From Fluviicola sp. (GTDB taxonomy: Bacteria > Bacteroidota > Bacteroidia > Flavobacteriales_D > Crocinitomicaceae), in the NCBI RefSeq assembly GCF_039596395.1, contig NZ_JBCNJT010000002.1, forward strand, positions 744,001 through 808,000: a stretch of 64,000 nucleotides of DNA, given 5' to 3'. Within the stretch, counting starts at the first letter, position 1; each line of letters starts with the position of its first letter. The notes below the pieces were generated by a model. That model did no database searches and was not told where the DNA came from. It saw nothing but the letters and a program-made list of their open reading frames with translations. Positions 32,436 through 40,808 of the stretch are shown here, in pieces. Made by a program: the position numbers and the translations under genes.

Positions 32436-33420
32436 ATTTGATTTTCCCTAATTCTTCTTTCAAATAATCGATGATGTCGATTTCGATCGGATCTCCGTGC
32501 TTTAAATCGGAAATGTACAAGGACGTCCAGTCGATCAAATGGATCAGGTAGATGCTTTTTTCCACCGGAGTTGCTCCTTTTGCCGAGATCACTACTACTT
32601 TATCTGTTTTTGATTTAGTGCGTTCAACGGAAATGTCGAAACGTTTCTGATTGCGCATGGACAAATCGCCGGTTTGGATAAACAAACATGCATAGCGGTT
32701 GTCGCCGCCGCCCCATCCGACCAATTCATTGTGGTTCATTTCAGGAATGACGTTCTGCCAACTCAATTCTTTCGAGTTTTCGTTGAACTGTTGTCTTGCG
32801 CGAATGGTAATTCCTTCATATTCTGCACCGGCATAAACTGCTACGGTTCTTTTTTGAAGTTCGTGCGCTACACGCATCGCTTCTGATTTGATATGTGCCG
32901 ATTCGGAATCAATAAGGTTCTTCCCGTTTGAAATTTCGTTCAAAATCGTTGAGTGAGCATAACCCAATTGCAGGAAGATATTACTTAATTGTACCAAAGA
33001 AAACGCAAGTGCTGTTCTTGGCGGATTTCCACCCGGAACGATCACATACTGGTACTGATTGGATTTACAGAATTCAGCCAATGCACCACCGGAACAAATC
33101 CCGATAATCGTAGCACCTTTCGCTTTTGCATCTTCCAAAGCAAACAGGGTTTCTTCCGTATTCCCGGAATAAGAGGAACCGATCACCAAACTGTACTTAT
33201 CCACAAATGCAGGCAAGGTATAATCCTGAACGGACAATACCGGAACCGAACAGGAATTCTGGACCCATTGCGCTACAATTTTTCCACCGATCCCGGAACC
33301 GCCCATACCGCAAATAACGATATTCCGGATATCCTGGGTTGGTTTTACAAATGTTGCTCCGGCAGCAATTTCTAATGCTTCGCTGATGTTGGACGAAAAT
33401 GCCTGAATGAGTTTTTCCAT
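32434..33420 (-). CDS. SIS-domain bifunctional phosphoglucose/phosphomannose isomerase
   Basis: 328 aa. NIVICGMGGSGIGGKIVAQWV near 40-60 is the first phosphosugar-binding (SIS) motif, SLVIGSSYSGNTEETLFALEDAKAKGATIIGI near 87-120 the second, and the PEMNHNELVGWGG segment near 215-230 is the family's catalytic region. Such enzymes convert glucose-6-phosphate and mannose-6-phosphate to fructose-6-phosphate. The start at 33420 gives a normal start (MEKLIQAFSSN); a further Met at 33492 precedes a non-conserved tail. It is single. Confidence 0.92.
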   Translation of the reverse strand: MEKLIQAFSSNISEALEIAAGATFVKPTQDIRNIVICGMGGSGIGGKIVAQWVQNSCSVPVLSVQDYTLPAFVDKYSLVIGSSYSGNTEETLFALEDAKAKGATIIGICSGGALAEFCKSNQYQYVIVPGGNPPRTALAFSLVQLSNIFLQLGYAHSTILNEISNGKNLIDSESAHIKSEAMRVAHELQKRTVAVYAGAEYEGITIRARQQFNENSKELSWQNVIPEMNHNELVGWGGGDNRYACLFIQTGDLSMRNQKRFDISVERTKSKTDKVVVISAKGATPVEKSIYLIHLIDWTSLYISDLKHGDPIEIDIIDYLKEELGKIK

Positions 33421-33544
33421 AATTTTCTTTGATGCGTGTAAATATAGTAAGGCTTTTTCTAACAGAAGAAATTTTTTGATTTCTGACCGCAATCTTCATC
33501 TGCCCTCCTGTTAAATTAATGTACTTTTACCGGAAAAAGGAAAC

Positions 33545-34057
33545 ATGAAGGCCAGACTTGCATCGGAAACCCTTGCTATTACTACAAAAGTTGTTTTACC
33601 GAATGACACCAATACACTTGGTAACTTATTCGGAGGCCAATTGTTGGCCTGGATGGATGAAATTGCGAGTGTTTCTGCTCACCGGCATTCACGCAGGGTG
33701 GTTGTTACGGCGAATGTGAACAATGTGAGTTTCAATTCCCCGATCAATCATGCGTCTATCGTGACTTTGGAAGCGAAGGTTTCCCGCGCGTTCAATTCTT
33801 CGATGGAAGTTTTCGTAGATGTATTCGTGGAGGACAACATTACCGGGAAACGCAGCAAATCCAATGAGGCGATTTATACGTTTGTAGCTGTTGATCAGCA
33901 TGGCGGACCGATCCAGGTTCCTGAACTGGTTCCCGAAACGGAAGAGGAAGTGGAGCGTTTTGAAGGAGCGTTGAGAAGAAAGCAGCTGGCTTTGATCCTG
34001 GCTAAAAAAATGAGCCCGAAGGACGCCACGGAATTACGGAAATTGTTTATGGATTAA
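33545..34057 (+). CDS. acyl-CoA thioesterase, hot-dog fold
   Basis: 170 aa. NDTNTLGNLFGGQLLAWMDEIASVSAHRHSRRVVVTANVNNVSFNSPI has the core hot-dog helix with the N-x3-G-x-[LV]-x-GG pattern and Asp, as in the YciA/BFIT family. It hydrolyses acyl-CoA to free acid and CoA in the cytoplasm. A TACTTTTA element at 33522-33529 ends 15 nt before the ATG. It ends before family A copy 4 and converges with the GT9 gene. Confidence 0.93.
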   Translation: MKARLASETLAITTKVVLPNDTNTLGNLFGGQLLAWMDEIASVSAHRHSRRVVVTANVNNVSFNSPINHASIVTLEAKVSRAFNSSMEVFVDVFVEDNITGKRSKSNEAIYTFVAVDQHGGPIQVPELVPETEEEVERFEGALRRKQLALILAKKMSPKDATELRKLFMD

Positions 34058-34061
34058 ATCT

Positions 34062-34099
34062 ATTTAGTAGGGGCGAAAAATTATTCGCCCCTACTAAAT
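34062..34099. terminator. palindrome between convergent genes, family A copy 4
   Basis: ATTTAGTAGGGGCGAA (34062-34077) and its exact complement (34084-34099) around a 6-nt loop, 5 bp after the thioesterase stop and 1 bp before the stop of the opposite-strand glycosyltransferase. Core GTAGGGGCG as in the copy at 12146. Confidence 0.65.
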
Positions 34100-34100
34100 C

Positions 34101-35075
34101 CTATAATAAGTCTTTTCGAATCACCTCCGGGTTTTGCAGGTGCATGCAATTGAAATGCTTTCTCGGGCATTCTTTGTAACCGATTTTCGAACACGGCCTG
34201 CAGCTTAATCCATTTACTTCATGAATGGTGTATAACGATTTGTTTTGCGGTGCATACGTATACATCCCGAAATCAGGAACGGTATTTCCCCAAACGCTCA
34301 CAATCGGCGTTTCGAAGCAACTGGCAATGTGCATCAGCCCGGTGTCGCCGGTTAATAATTTAGCACATTGTTTGGTCATAAATGCCGACTGGCGCAGGGT
34401 CAATTTTCCACAAAGATCCAGCACGCGTTGGTTCGGAAGTTTTTGGATCAATTCGGCGGCACGTTCGGAATCCATGGGCCCGCCCAGCAGAACTACCGGT
34501 TGCTGAACTCCTTCCAGGATTTGCGCCATCAGCGAAACGGGCATTTGCTTGGTGGCATATTGTGCTCCCATTGCTACAGCGATAAACTGTTTGGAAGTCA
34601 AGGCAATGGATTCCAGGGAAACGACATCTGCATCCGACAGGAAAAAATCACAGGGCTTTTGATCGTTTTTTACGCCAAGTTCCTTCACTGCTTCAAAATA
34701 GCGATCCACCACGTGCACTTTCGGCATGCGGTTGATCTTGAATCTCGTTAAAAGCAATTTGGAGAAATTTTTCTTCGGAAAGGCAAAAGATTTCACTTTC
34801 AAAGCACGTTTCAGCCGCAAGGTGCGAATGTTGTTGTGCAGATCGATCACATAATCGTAGCGCTCGTTCTTCAACAGATCCACCACCTCATCTACCGATT
34901 TTTCAATGGTAATAATGCGGTCAATGTATGGATTTTGGTCCAATACGGATTGAAATGCTTTTTTGGTGATGAAATGGATCTCGGCATCCTTCACTTGTTG
35001 TTTCAGACAGCGCACAACCGGCGTGGTGAGTACCACATCTCCGATGGAACTGAAACGGACAACGAGAATTTTCAT
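34101..35075 (-). CDS. glycosyltransferase family 9 (heptosyltransferase-like)
   Basis: 324 aa. It begins MKILVVRFSSIGDVVLTTPVVRCLKQ, the GT9 start; the nucleotide-binding C-terminal half has LTGDTGLMHIASCFETPIVSVWG near 253-275, with TDTGLMHIAA-like residues of ADP-heptose LPS transferases. GT9 adds heptose or related sugars to LPS core. Near the end it carries three Cys (CRPCSKIGYKECPRKHFNCM), known in Bacteroidota GT9 proteins. A TACCTTTG -7 element ends 5 nt before the ATG. It is single. Confidence 0.9.
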   Translation of the reverse strand: MKILVVRFSSIGDVVLTTPVVRCLKQQVKDAEIHFITKKAFQSVLDQNPYIDRIITIEKSVDEVVDLLKNERYDYVIDLHNNIRTLRLKRALKVKSFAFPKKNFSKLLLTRFKINRMPKVHVVDRYFEAVKELGVKNDQKPCDFFLSDADVVSLESIALTSKQFIAVAMGAQYATKQMPVSLMAQILEGVQQPVVLLGGPMDSERAAELIQKLPNQRVLDLCGKLTLRQSAFMTKQCAKLLTGDTGLMHIASCFETPIVSVWGNTVPDFGMYTYAPQNKSLYTIHEVNGLSCRPCSKIGYKECPRKHFNCMHLQNPEVIRKDLL

Positions 35076-35080
35076 GCCGC

Positions 35081-35088
35081 CAAAGGTA
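35081..35088 (-). promoter_or_regulatory. -7 element TACCTTTG, 5 nt from the start codon
   Basis: TACCTTTG on the minus strand matches the consensus exactly and leaves only GCGGC before the GT9 ATG, so the transcript would be leaderless or nearly so. Confidence 0.55.
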
Positions 35089-35161
35089 TGAAAAAGATCA
35101 TTTTTGTTTTCACCATTATACGTAAATCAAACATATCAAAAAGATAGCCGTTTTTTAAACA

Positions 35162-35191
35162 GGCAGGGACGTGATGCGTGGCGTCCCTGCC
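35162..35191. repeat. palindrome, family A copy 5 (divergent)
   Basis: GGCAGGGACG pairs with CGTCCCTGCC around TGATGCGTGG; the inner part is a decayed relative of the copy at 657. It lies just after the stop of the coiled-coil gene at 35205. Confidence 0.5.
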
Positions 35192-35204
35192 GTATTTTCC
35201 TGAT

Positions 35205-35864
35205 TTATTTAATTTTTTTCAGCAACCCCTGCGTTTCGCTCACCTTGGTTGTTTGCGCACCGATTTCTGTTTCCTTCTTTTGAGATGCCGCTTCGTTGTC
35301 TTTAATCTTTTGCTCTTCTTCCGCGATTTTCTTTTTGTAATTCTCTATATCCTTTTTGGATTCCTCGATGTTTTTCAACATTTCTTCTTTCTCTCCGGTT
35401 AGTTTCTTCAGCGTTTTGGTCTCTGCTTCAATCATCCCGTTGACACTTTCTCTGGAAGCGTTCTGTCCGAATTTCTTCGCGCGGCTTTCGATGGTTTTGT
35501 GCTGGTCTTTGTGCTCACCGCTATTCATATACGCGCCACCCAAATCCACCGCAAAAGCTACTTTGATCTCTGAACCGCTTTCGATAATCTTTGCGTATCC
35601 GTCGAAATACTTGTCACCCATGTCTTTCATTTTGGCTTCTTTCGCGGTGTACTCACCCTTCGAACTGTTGTATTTTCCGCCCCAATCTTTCATTTCGGAC
35701 TTCAATTCTTTTTCGATAACATCTTTATTCCCGTAAGGAATGGTTACAACGATCGCGTCGAAAGATCCGTGAGAAAAACTCACTTTGTCATTTGATGTTT
35801 TTACTTCTTGTCCGATTGCCCAGGTAGTGAATAGTGTGGCAACGAAAAGTGTTACTTGTTTCAT
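35205..35864 (-). CDS. exported coiled-coil protein, tandem paralogue A
   Basis: 219 aa with a signal peptide (MKQVTLFVATLFTTWAIGQ). The N-terminal domain (about 22-125: VSFSHGSFDAIVVTIPYGNKDVIEKELKSEMKDWGGKY, IKVAFAVDLGGAYMNSGEHKDQ) is followed by a long coiled coil (about 130-219, KKLTGEKEEMLKNIEESKKDIENYKKKIAEEEQ). The upstream gene (35886-36551) encodes a paralogue with the same layout, so they arose by tandem duplication. Periplasmic by its signal; function unknown. The gap to the paralogue is 21 bp, so the two form an operon. Confidence 0.75.
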   Translation of the reverse strand: MKQVTLFVATLFTTWAIGQEVKTSNDKVSFSHGSFDAIVVTIPYGNKDVIEKELKSEMKDWGGKYNSSKGEYTAKEAKMKDMGDKYFDGYAKIIESGSEIKVAFAVDLGGAYMNSGEHKDQHKTIESRAKKFGQNASRESVNGMIEAETKTLKKLTGEKEEMLKNIEESKKDIENYKKKIAEEEQKIKDNEAASQKKETEIGAQTTKVSETQGLLKKIK

Positions 35865-35885
35865 GCTGTTTATATTGTGTGTTGT

Positions 35886-36551
35886 TTACTTGATTTTCTT
35901 AGCTGTTTTCTTACGTTCGGTGATTTGCAGGTTCTGCGTTTTGATCTCTTCCTGTTTGATGCTCAATTCGGCTTTTTTGGCTTCGATGTCTTTCTCCGCC
36001 TGTTTGATTTTCTTCTGGTAACTTTCAATGTCTTTGTTGGAGCTTTCAATGCTCTTTTCGATTTGCTTCTCTTCCTTTTCCAATACTTTCAGCGCTTTTT
36101 TGTCGGCATCCAAATCCGCATCGAGGCTCAGCCCTCCTGTTTTTGCACCAAAATTCCGCACGCGTTCACGAATGGTTTTGTACTCCGAAGGATGGTCTCC
36201 GGCAGACATGAATTTTCCGCCCATATCCACTGCAAAAGCCACTTTGATCGCATCGGCTGTTTCAATGATTTTCGCGTAGCCGTCAAAACGTTTGTCTCCG
36301 AAAACTTTCATTTTTCCCTGAACCACTTTGTACTCGTCGCCGGAAATGAGCAATTTTCCACCCCAACCCTTCAGTTCGGATTTCAATTGTTTCTCCACGA
36401 TAGCGCGCTTTCCAAAGGGAATTTCTGCAACGATTGCATGATGGGAACCTACGGAAAAAGTGACGGATTCGTCTTTTAATTTTACTTCCTGTGCTCTTGA
36501 AAAAACAGGAAATACGGCCGTTAATCCGATTAGTAAGAAGAATGATCTCAT
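35886..36551 (-). CDS. exported coiled-coil protein, tandem paralogue B
   Basis: 221 aa with a signal peptide (MRSFFLLIGLTAVFPVFSRAQ). Same layout as the downstream gene: VTFSVGSHHAIVAEIPFGKRAIVEKQLKSELKGWGGKLL, KVAFAVDMGGKFMSAGDHPSEY, then a Lys/Glu-rich coiled coil to the C-terminus. The two N-terminal domains are clearly homologous though well diverged, so the duplication is old. A Met at 36593 would put extra residues before the signal peptide and is disfavoured. First gene of the two-gene unit; function unknown. Confidence 0.75.
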   Translation of the reverse strand: MRSFFLLIGLTAVFPVFSRAQEVKLKDESVTFSVGSHHAIVAEIPFGKRAIVEKQLKSELKGWGGKLLISGDEYKVVQGKMKVFGDKRFDGYAKIIETADAIKVAFAVDMGGKFMSAGDHPSEYKTIRERVRNFGAKTGGLSLDADLDADKKALKVLEKEEKQIEKSIESSNKDIESYQKKIKQAEKDIEAKKAELSIKQEEIKTQNLQITERKKTAKKIK

Positions 36552-36642
36552 CGAGCAGGGTTTTGTCTCAGCAAGGTATGAACTTTGTTTCACTTTCCAA
36601 TATTTTTGTCGCTTTTTTGCCGCGCATTGTGCGTAGAAGATT

Positions 36643-36650
36643 TAACTTTA
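36643..36650 (+). promoter_or_regulatory. -7 element TAACTTTA, 4 nt from a GTG start
   Basis: TAACTTTA differs from the consensus at the last base and leaves CGGC before GTG 36655. A second candidate, TATTTTTG, lies about 50 nt further upstream (near 36600), so a leadered transcript is also possible. Confidence 0.45.
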
Positions 36651-36654
36651 CGGC

Positions 36655-37770
36655 GTGCAATTCCATTCAATACCCGGGCAGGAAGAAATTAAGTCTCATT
36701 TGATTGAAGAAGTCAAAGGAGGGAAAATCAGTCACGCCCAATTGTTTGCCGGAAAAGCCGGTCATGCTACCTTACCGATGGCTTTGGCATTCGTTCAGTA
36801 CATTTTCTGCGAAGACAAACAGGAAAACGACAGCTGCGGAACATGCGCATCCTGCAAAAAGGTTTCGGATTTACAGCATCCCGACCTGCACTTTTCATTC
36901 CCCACGGTCCAGGCCATTTCGAAAACAACGAATCCGCTTTTGCCACAATGGCGCACACAAATCCAGGAGCAACCGATCTTTGATCTCTATCACTGGACCA
37001 AACGCATGGATGATAAGGAACGGAAGCCGATCATCGGAACGGAAGAAAGTCTGGAAATCGTTAAGAAACTGGCCCTGAAATCTTACGAAGGAGGCTACAA
37101 AGTGATGCTGATCTGGATGGCGGAAGAAATGAATGCCACCTGTGCCAATAAATTGCTGAAAATCCTGGAGGAACCACCTGCGAAAACACTTTTCCTGCTG
37201 GTTACCGACAGTCCGGATAAATTACTCACCACGATCCTTTCCCGGACGCAGATCCTGCGCATTCCTTCTTACCCGATCGATGTGATCCAGCAGGTAGTGG
37301 AACGAAGCGGAGTTGGCCGGCAACTGGCAGAAAGTATTGCTTCCAGGAGTAACGGAAACCTGATCGATGCCCAGCAAATCATGGGAGATCAGTCCGAAGC
37401 AAACCTGTTCCGGGAATTGTTCATCCAGCTGATGCGCGTTTGTTTCAAAAAGGATGTCAACGCCATGCTGAACTGGACCGATGAGGTTTCGGCACTTTCA
37501 CGCGAGGGACAAAAACAATTTGTGCAATACGCCCTGCACATGGTTCGCCAAAGTTTACTCAAGAATTACACGCAGGATATGCTGACGCGTGTTTCCCAGG
37601 AAGAAGCTGCTTTCCTCGCTAATTTTGCGCGTTTCATTTCGAATAACAATGCGCTTGATTTCATGGAAATCTTCAACGACGCCTATTATCATTTAGACCG
37701 GAATGCTTTCGGGAAGTTGTTGTTTACACAGCTCTGCTTTCAAGTCATGCGCTTTATTCACAGAGCTTAG
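36655..37770 (+). CDS. holB: DNA polymerase III delta-prime-type clamp-loader subunit
   Basis: 371 aa. QFHSIPGQEEIKSHLIEEVKGGKISHAQLFAGKAGHAT has the delta-prime start with a Walker-A-like GKAGHAT (missing the final K/S, as in delta-prime). CEDKQENDSCGTCASCKKVSDLQHPDLHF is the Cys4 zinc module (Cys-x8-Cys-x2-Cys-x2-Cys), and NKLLKILEEPPAKTLFLLVTDSPDKLLTTILSRTQILRI the conserved SRC-like sensor region. Delta-prime forms part of the replication clamp loader. Its start is GTG with a -7 element 4 nt upstream. It converges on the next gene by 10 bp. Confidence 0.9.
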   Translation: MQFHSIPGQEEIKSHLIEEVKGGKISHAQLFAGKAGHATLPMALAFVQYIFCEDKQENDSCGTCASCKKVSDLQHPDLHFSFPTVQAISKTTNPLLPQWRTQIQEQPIFDLYHWTKRMDDKERKPIIGTEESLEIVKKLALKSYEGGYKVMLIWMAEEMNATCANKLLKILEEPPAKTLFLLVTDSPDKLLTTILSRTQILRIPSYPIDVIQQVVERSGVGRQLAESIASRSNGNLIDAQQIMGDQSEANLFRELFIQLMRVCFKKDVNAMLNWTDEVSALSREGQKQFVQYALHMVRQSLLKNYTQDMLTRVSQEEAAFLANFARFISNNNALDFMEIFNDAYYHLDRNAFGKLLFTQLCFQVMRFIHRA

Positions 37771-37780
37771 AATTTCTGTT

Positions 37781-38308
37781 TTAGTGTCTTGAATTTAAGA
37801 TCTTGAAATTGTGTTTTTTGGAGAATTTCTGTTGAACCTGGTCCACTTTATTGATCTCAATATCGTATTGCTTGTCGATTTCTTCAGCGGTTGACTGAAC
37901 TTCGTCCACCATTTTTTCCTGCTCTTCCATGCTTGCATTCTGGTAAGCATCGATCAGTTTCAACAACTTTTTGATTTCCGTTTTACCGTTGTTGCGCATG
38001 AACTGCGTATAAGCCAAAGCTTGCATCGTTAGCGTGCTGTCGCCTTCATACGGCTGAATTCCTTTAAATTCTTCCGTTGTTTTATCACACAATACAACCA
38101 GGTCGTCACATTTTTTCATACACACATCAATACCGCTATCTGTTGCCAGTGCCAAAATGTAGGCAGAATCCAGTGAGTTGATGTGATCCACAATGAAATC
38201 ATTGTATTCGACCACGTCCTTAAATCCTCTTCGCTTATCGTTGTTCATATTACAAGACACCAAAAGCATGAATGCCACAGCTGTCGAAAAAATAAATCCA
38301 AATTTCAT
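37781..38308 (-). CDS. putative lipoprotein, function unknown
   Basis: 175 aa. The signal peptide MKFGFIFSTAVAFMLLVSCNMNND has a lipobox (LLVSC). The mature part is helical (DVVEYNDFIVDHINSLDSAYILALATDSGIDVCMKKCDDLVVLCDKTTEE) with three Cys (residues about 70-83) and ends in a charged coiled-like stretch. The Met at 38308 is preferred over an upstream Met at 38392 because the signal peptide starts there. Unknown family. It is divergent from the ricT operon. Confidence 0.65.
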   Translation of the reverse strand: MKFGFIFSTAVAFMLLVSCNMNNDKRRGFKDVVEYNDFIVDHINSLDSAYILALATDSGIDVCMKKCDDLVVLCDKTTEEFKGIQPYEGDSTLTMQALAYTQFMRNNGKTEIKKLLKLIDAYQNASMEEQEKMVDEVQSTAEEIDKQYDIEINKVDQVQQKFSKKHNFKILNSRH

Positions 38309-38354
38309 GTGTGATTGTGTTTTAATTGGAACCGAAAATAAGGAATTTTTACCT

Positions 38355-38382
38355 GTAGGGGTAAAAAATTTTTCGTCCCTGC
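38355..38382. repeat. imperfect palindrome, family A copy 6
   Basis: GTAGGGGTAAAAAA and TTTTTCGTCCCTGC pair with three wobbles and one mismatch. Unlike the other copies it lies in a divergent promoter region, between the lipoprotein and ricT starts. Confidence 0.4.
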
Positions 38383-38472
38383 CGCTATTCACAAAAAGCT
38401 GTTGTCAAGTCGCGCGACAAAATGCAATCCCGACTGTTAATTTTCGTATTTTTACATCAAATTCGAAAAACT

Positions 38473-39903
38473 ATGGGATGTTCCTCGTGCAGTAGTGGCG
38501 GTGGTACGCCACGCGGCTGTAAAAATAATGGGACCTGTAGTTCTGGTGGATGTAATAAACTAGGTGTATTCGATTGGTTGGCAAACATGCAGTTGCCGGC
38601 AGGTCAGGCATCTTACGATATACTTGAAATTCGCTTCAAAAACAGTCGCAAGACGTTTTACAGGAATGCGAAAAACCTCTCGCTTCAAGTGGGTGATGTG
38701 GTAGTAGTTGAAGCAAGCCCGGGTTACGATGTGGGTGTTGTTTCCGTAGTAGGTGAATTAGCCAGAATTCAGGTCAAAAAGAAAGCTCCGGGTTTAAAAC
38801 CGATGGAGACCAAGAAGATTTTGCGTATCGCAAATCAGGAAGATATTGACAAATGGGTGCAAGCCCGCTCTCTGGAGTCGGAAGTGATGTTCCAGGCTCG
38901 TACTTTGGCCGTAAATATCGGTTTGGAGATGAAAATTTCCGATGTCGAATACCAGGGCGATCTTACGAAAGCAACGTTTTATTACACGGCTGAAGGTCGT
39001 GTGGATTTCCGCCAGTTGATCAAAGACATGGCCGATAAATTCAAGATCCGTATCGAAATGCGCCAGATCGGTTCGCGCCAGGAAGCTCAGCGTTTGGGTG
39101 GTATCGGTTCCTGCGGACGCGAGTTGTGCTGTTCCACCTGGTTGACAGATTTCCGCTCGGTTTCTACTTCTGCGGCGCGTTACCAGCAATTGTCGCTGAA
39201 TCCGCAAAAATTAGCCGGACAATGCGGAAAACTGAAGTGCTGTCTGAACTACGAGTTGGATATGTACCTCGATGCGATCAAGTCTTTCCCAAGCACGGAT
39301 GTGAAACTGCAAACCGAAAAAGGAACTGCTTTCCACATCAAAACAGATGTTTTCAAAAGACAATTGTGGTACATGTATGAAGGCGAAGCTTCTATCGGTG
39401 TAGGACTGGTTGCTTTGAGCCCTGAACGCGTTCAGGATATTATCAAGGTCAACAAATCCGGGAAAAAACCTGCCGATCTGAAGGATTTCGATTCGCATGT
39501 GGTTACACGCAAAGAACCGGATTACGACAATGTGGTAGGCCAGGATTCTTTGAACCGTTTCGACAATACGTTCAGCAAGAACAAAAAACGCAAGAAGAAA
39601 AAGCCGAAAGGAAATGCGCCGCAAGCTGAAGGTGTTGCAACAGCAACTCCAAAACCAGCTCAAAAGCCTGTTCAAAAACAAGACAGGCCGCAAGGAAATA
39701 AGCCGCAGCAGGATAAACAACCGCAAAACCGTCTGCAACAGCAGAATAACAAGCCGCAACAGCAGCAAAAACCTGCTCAAAACGCTCAAAGCGGAGAAGG
39801 AAATGCACCTCAGGCACAGGCAAATCCGAATAAGAAGAAAAACAATCGTCGCAGACCGCCGCGTAAAAATAACAACGGAGGAAATGAAGGTGCTCAAAAA
39901 TAG
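38473..39903 (+). CDS. ricT: PSP1-domain protein (RicT/YaaT-like), Cys-rich N-terminus
   Basis: 476 aa. It begins MGCSSCSSGGGTPRGCKNNGTC, six Cys in the first 27 residues (likely an Fe-S cluster as described for RicT-type complexes), then the PSP1 domain with GGIGSCGRELCCSTWLTDF and QKLAGQCGKLKCCLNYELDMY near 205-270. The last ~90 residues are basic, Lys/Gln/Pro-rich and likely disordered. In Bacillus the RicA/F/T complex aids RNA processing; here the gene starts an operon with gldH and others. The start is the ATG at 38473; a TATTTTTA element lies 18 nt upstream. Confidence 0.85.
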   Translation: MGCSSCSSGGGTPRGCKNNGTCSSGGCNKLGVFDWLANMQLPAGQASYDILEIRFKNSRKTFYRNAKNLSLQVGDVVVVEASPGYDVGVVSVVGELARIQVKKKAPGLKPMETKKILRIANQEDIDKWVQARSLESEVMFQARTLAVNIGLEMKISDVEYQGDLTKATFYYTAEGRVDFRQLIKDMADKFKIRIEMRQIGSRQEAQRLGGIGSCGRELCCSTWLTDFRSVSTSAARYQQLSLNPQKLAGQCGKLKCCLNYELDMYLDAIKSFPSTDVKLQTEKGTAFHIKTDVFKRQLWYMYEGEASIGVGLVALSPERVQDIIKVNKSGKKPADLKDFDSHVVTRKEPDYDNVVGQDSLNRFDNTFSKNKKRKKKKPKGNAPQAEGVATATPKPAQKPVQKQDRPQGNKPQQDKQPQNRLQQQNNKPQQQQKPAQNAQSGEGNAPQAQANPNKKKNNRRRPPRKNNNGGNEGAQK

Positions 39904-40360
39904 TTGGATAGTGGTCCTGTTGGTGGCCCTGCTCTGCTCATGCGGAGATTCACCGCTTTACAATAAGTCGTATTCTTTTGCGAATAATTCGTGGGAACAG
40001 GACGTAAAGCCGGTGTTCAAGGTCTATATTCCGGATACCACTTCTTTCTATACGATCCAGATTACGATTCGCACCACGACCGATTACGCTTACAATAACC
40101 TGTGGTTCTTCATTCATTCGCGCACTCCGCTCGGCCAGGTCGGAAGAGAGCCGTTTGAAATGAAAATTGCCAACCCGGACGGTTCCTGGATCGGTGAAAC
40201 TTCCGGAACAATTGTAGAAAATACGGTTTACTTCAAACACCGCAAATTCCCGCAGAAAGGAAATTATACCTTCACTTTCGAGCAGGGAATTACGGAGCAA
40301 AGCGTGAAAAATATCATGGATATCAGCTACGCTGTGACCAAAGATCCAAATCAGAATTAA
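39884..40360 (+). CDS. gldH: gliding motility lipoprotein GldH
   Basis: 158 aa. The start overlaps the ricT stop by 20 bp; a good GGAGG motif precedes the ATG by 3 bp, rare in this group. The signal peptide [16 protein letters not shown] has a lipobox (Cys at 18 or 20). The mature part ([56 protein letters not shown]) is the GldH pattern. GldH is a Bacteroidota lipoprotein required for gliding motility and for the function of the type IX secretion/gliding machinery in the envelope. Confidence 0.9.
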   Translation: MKVLKNSWIVVLLVALLCSCGDSPLYNKSYSFANNSWEQDVKPVFKVYIPDTTSFYTIQITIRTTTDYAYNNLWFFIHSRTPLGQVGREPFEMKIANPDGSWIGETSGTIVENTVYFKHRKFPQKGNYTFTFEQGITEQSVKNIMDISYAVTKDPNQN

Positions 40361-40364
40361 TGCT

Positions 40365-40799
40365 ATGGAAATCAAAGTCATCAATAAATCGAACAACGAA
40401 CTGCCGCATTATGCAACAGCAGATTCCGCAGGTTTGGATATTCGTGCATTTTTGAGTGAGGCAGTTACCTTGAAGCCTTTGGAGCGCAAACTGATCCCGA
40501 CGGGTTTGTACCTGGAGATCCCAAGCGGGTACGAAGTACAGATTCGCCCCAGAAGCGGTTTTGCATACAAACAGGGAGTAACTGTTTTGAATTCGCCGGG
40601 AACCATTGATGCGGATTACCGGGGTGAAGTCGGCGTGTTATTGATTAACTTGTCGAACGAAGATGTGATCATCGAAAGTGGTGAACGCGTGGCGCAGATG
40701 GTTGTAGCACCTTATGTACAGGCACAATTAACAGAAACGAATACACTTTCGGAAACCAGCCGTGGAGACGGAGGTTTCGGGAGTACAGGAAAAAATTAA
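40365..40799 (+). CDS. dut: dUTP diphosphatase
   Basis: 144 aa. All dUTPase motifs can be read: GLDIRAFL (motif 1), [11 protein letters not shown] (2), [20 protein letters not shown] (3), GERVAQMVV (4) and the flexible C-terminal arm [12 protein letters not shown] (5). The enzyme splits dUTP to dUMP and pyrophosphate, keeping uracil out of DNA; it works as a trimer. It starts 4 bp after gldH stop, within the operon. Confidence 0.97.
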   Translation: MEIKVINKSNNELPHYATADSAGLDIRAFLSEAVTLKPLERKLIPTGLYLEIPSGYEVQIRPRSGFAYKQGVTVLNSPGTIDADYRGEVGVLLINLSNEDVIIESGERVAQMVVAPYVQAQLTETNTLSETSRGDGGFGSTGKN

Positions 40800-40808
40800 A
40801 ACAATACT

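Noticed and set aside
39211-39897. 228-codon minus-strand frame opposite ricT
   Set aside because: Caused by the low-complexity Lys/Gln/Pro-coding tail of ricT read backwards; Leu/Phe-rich nonsense with no start context.
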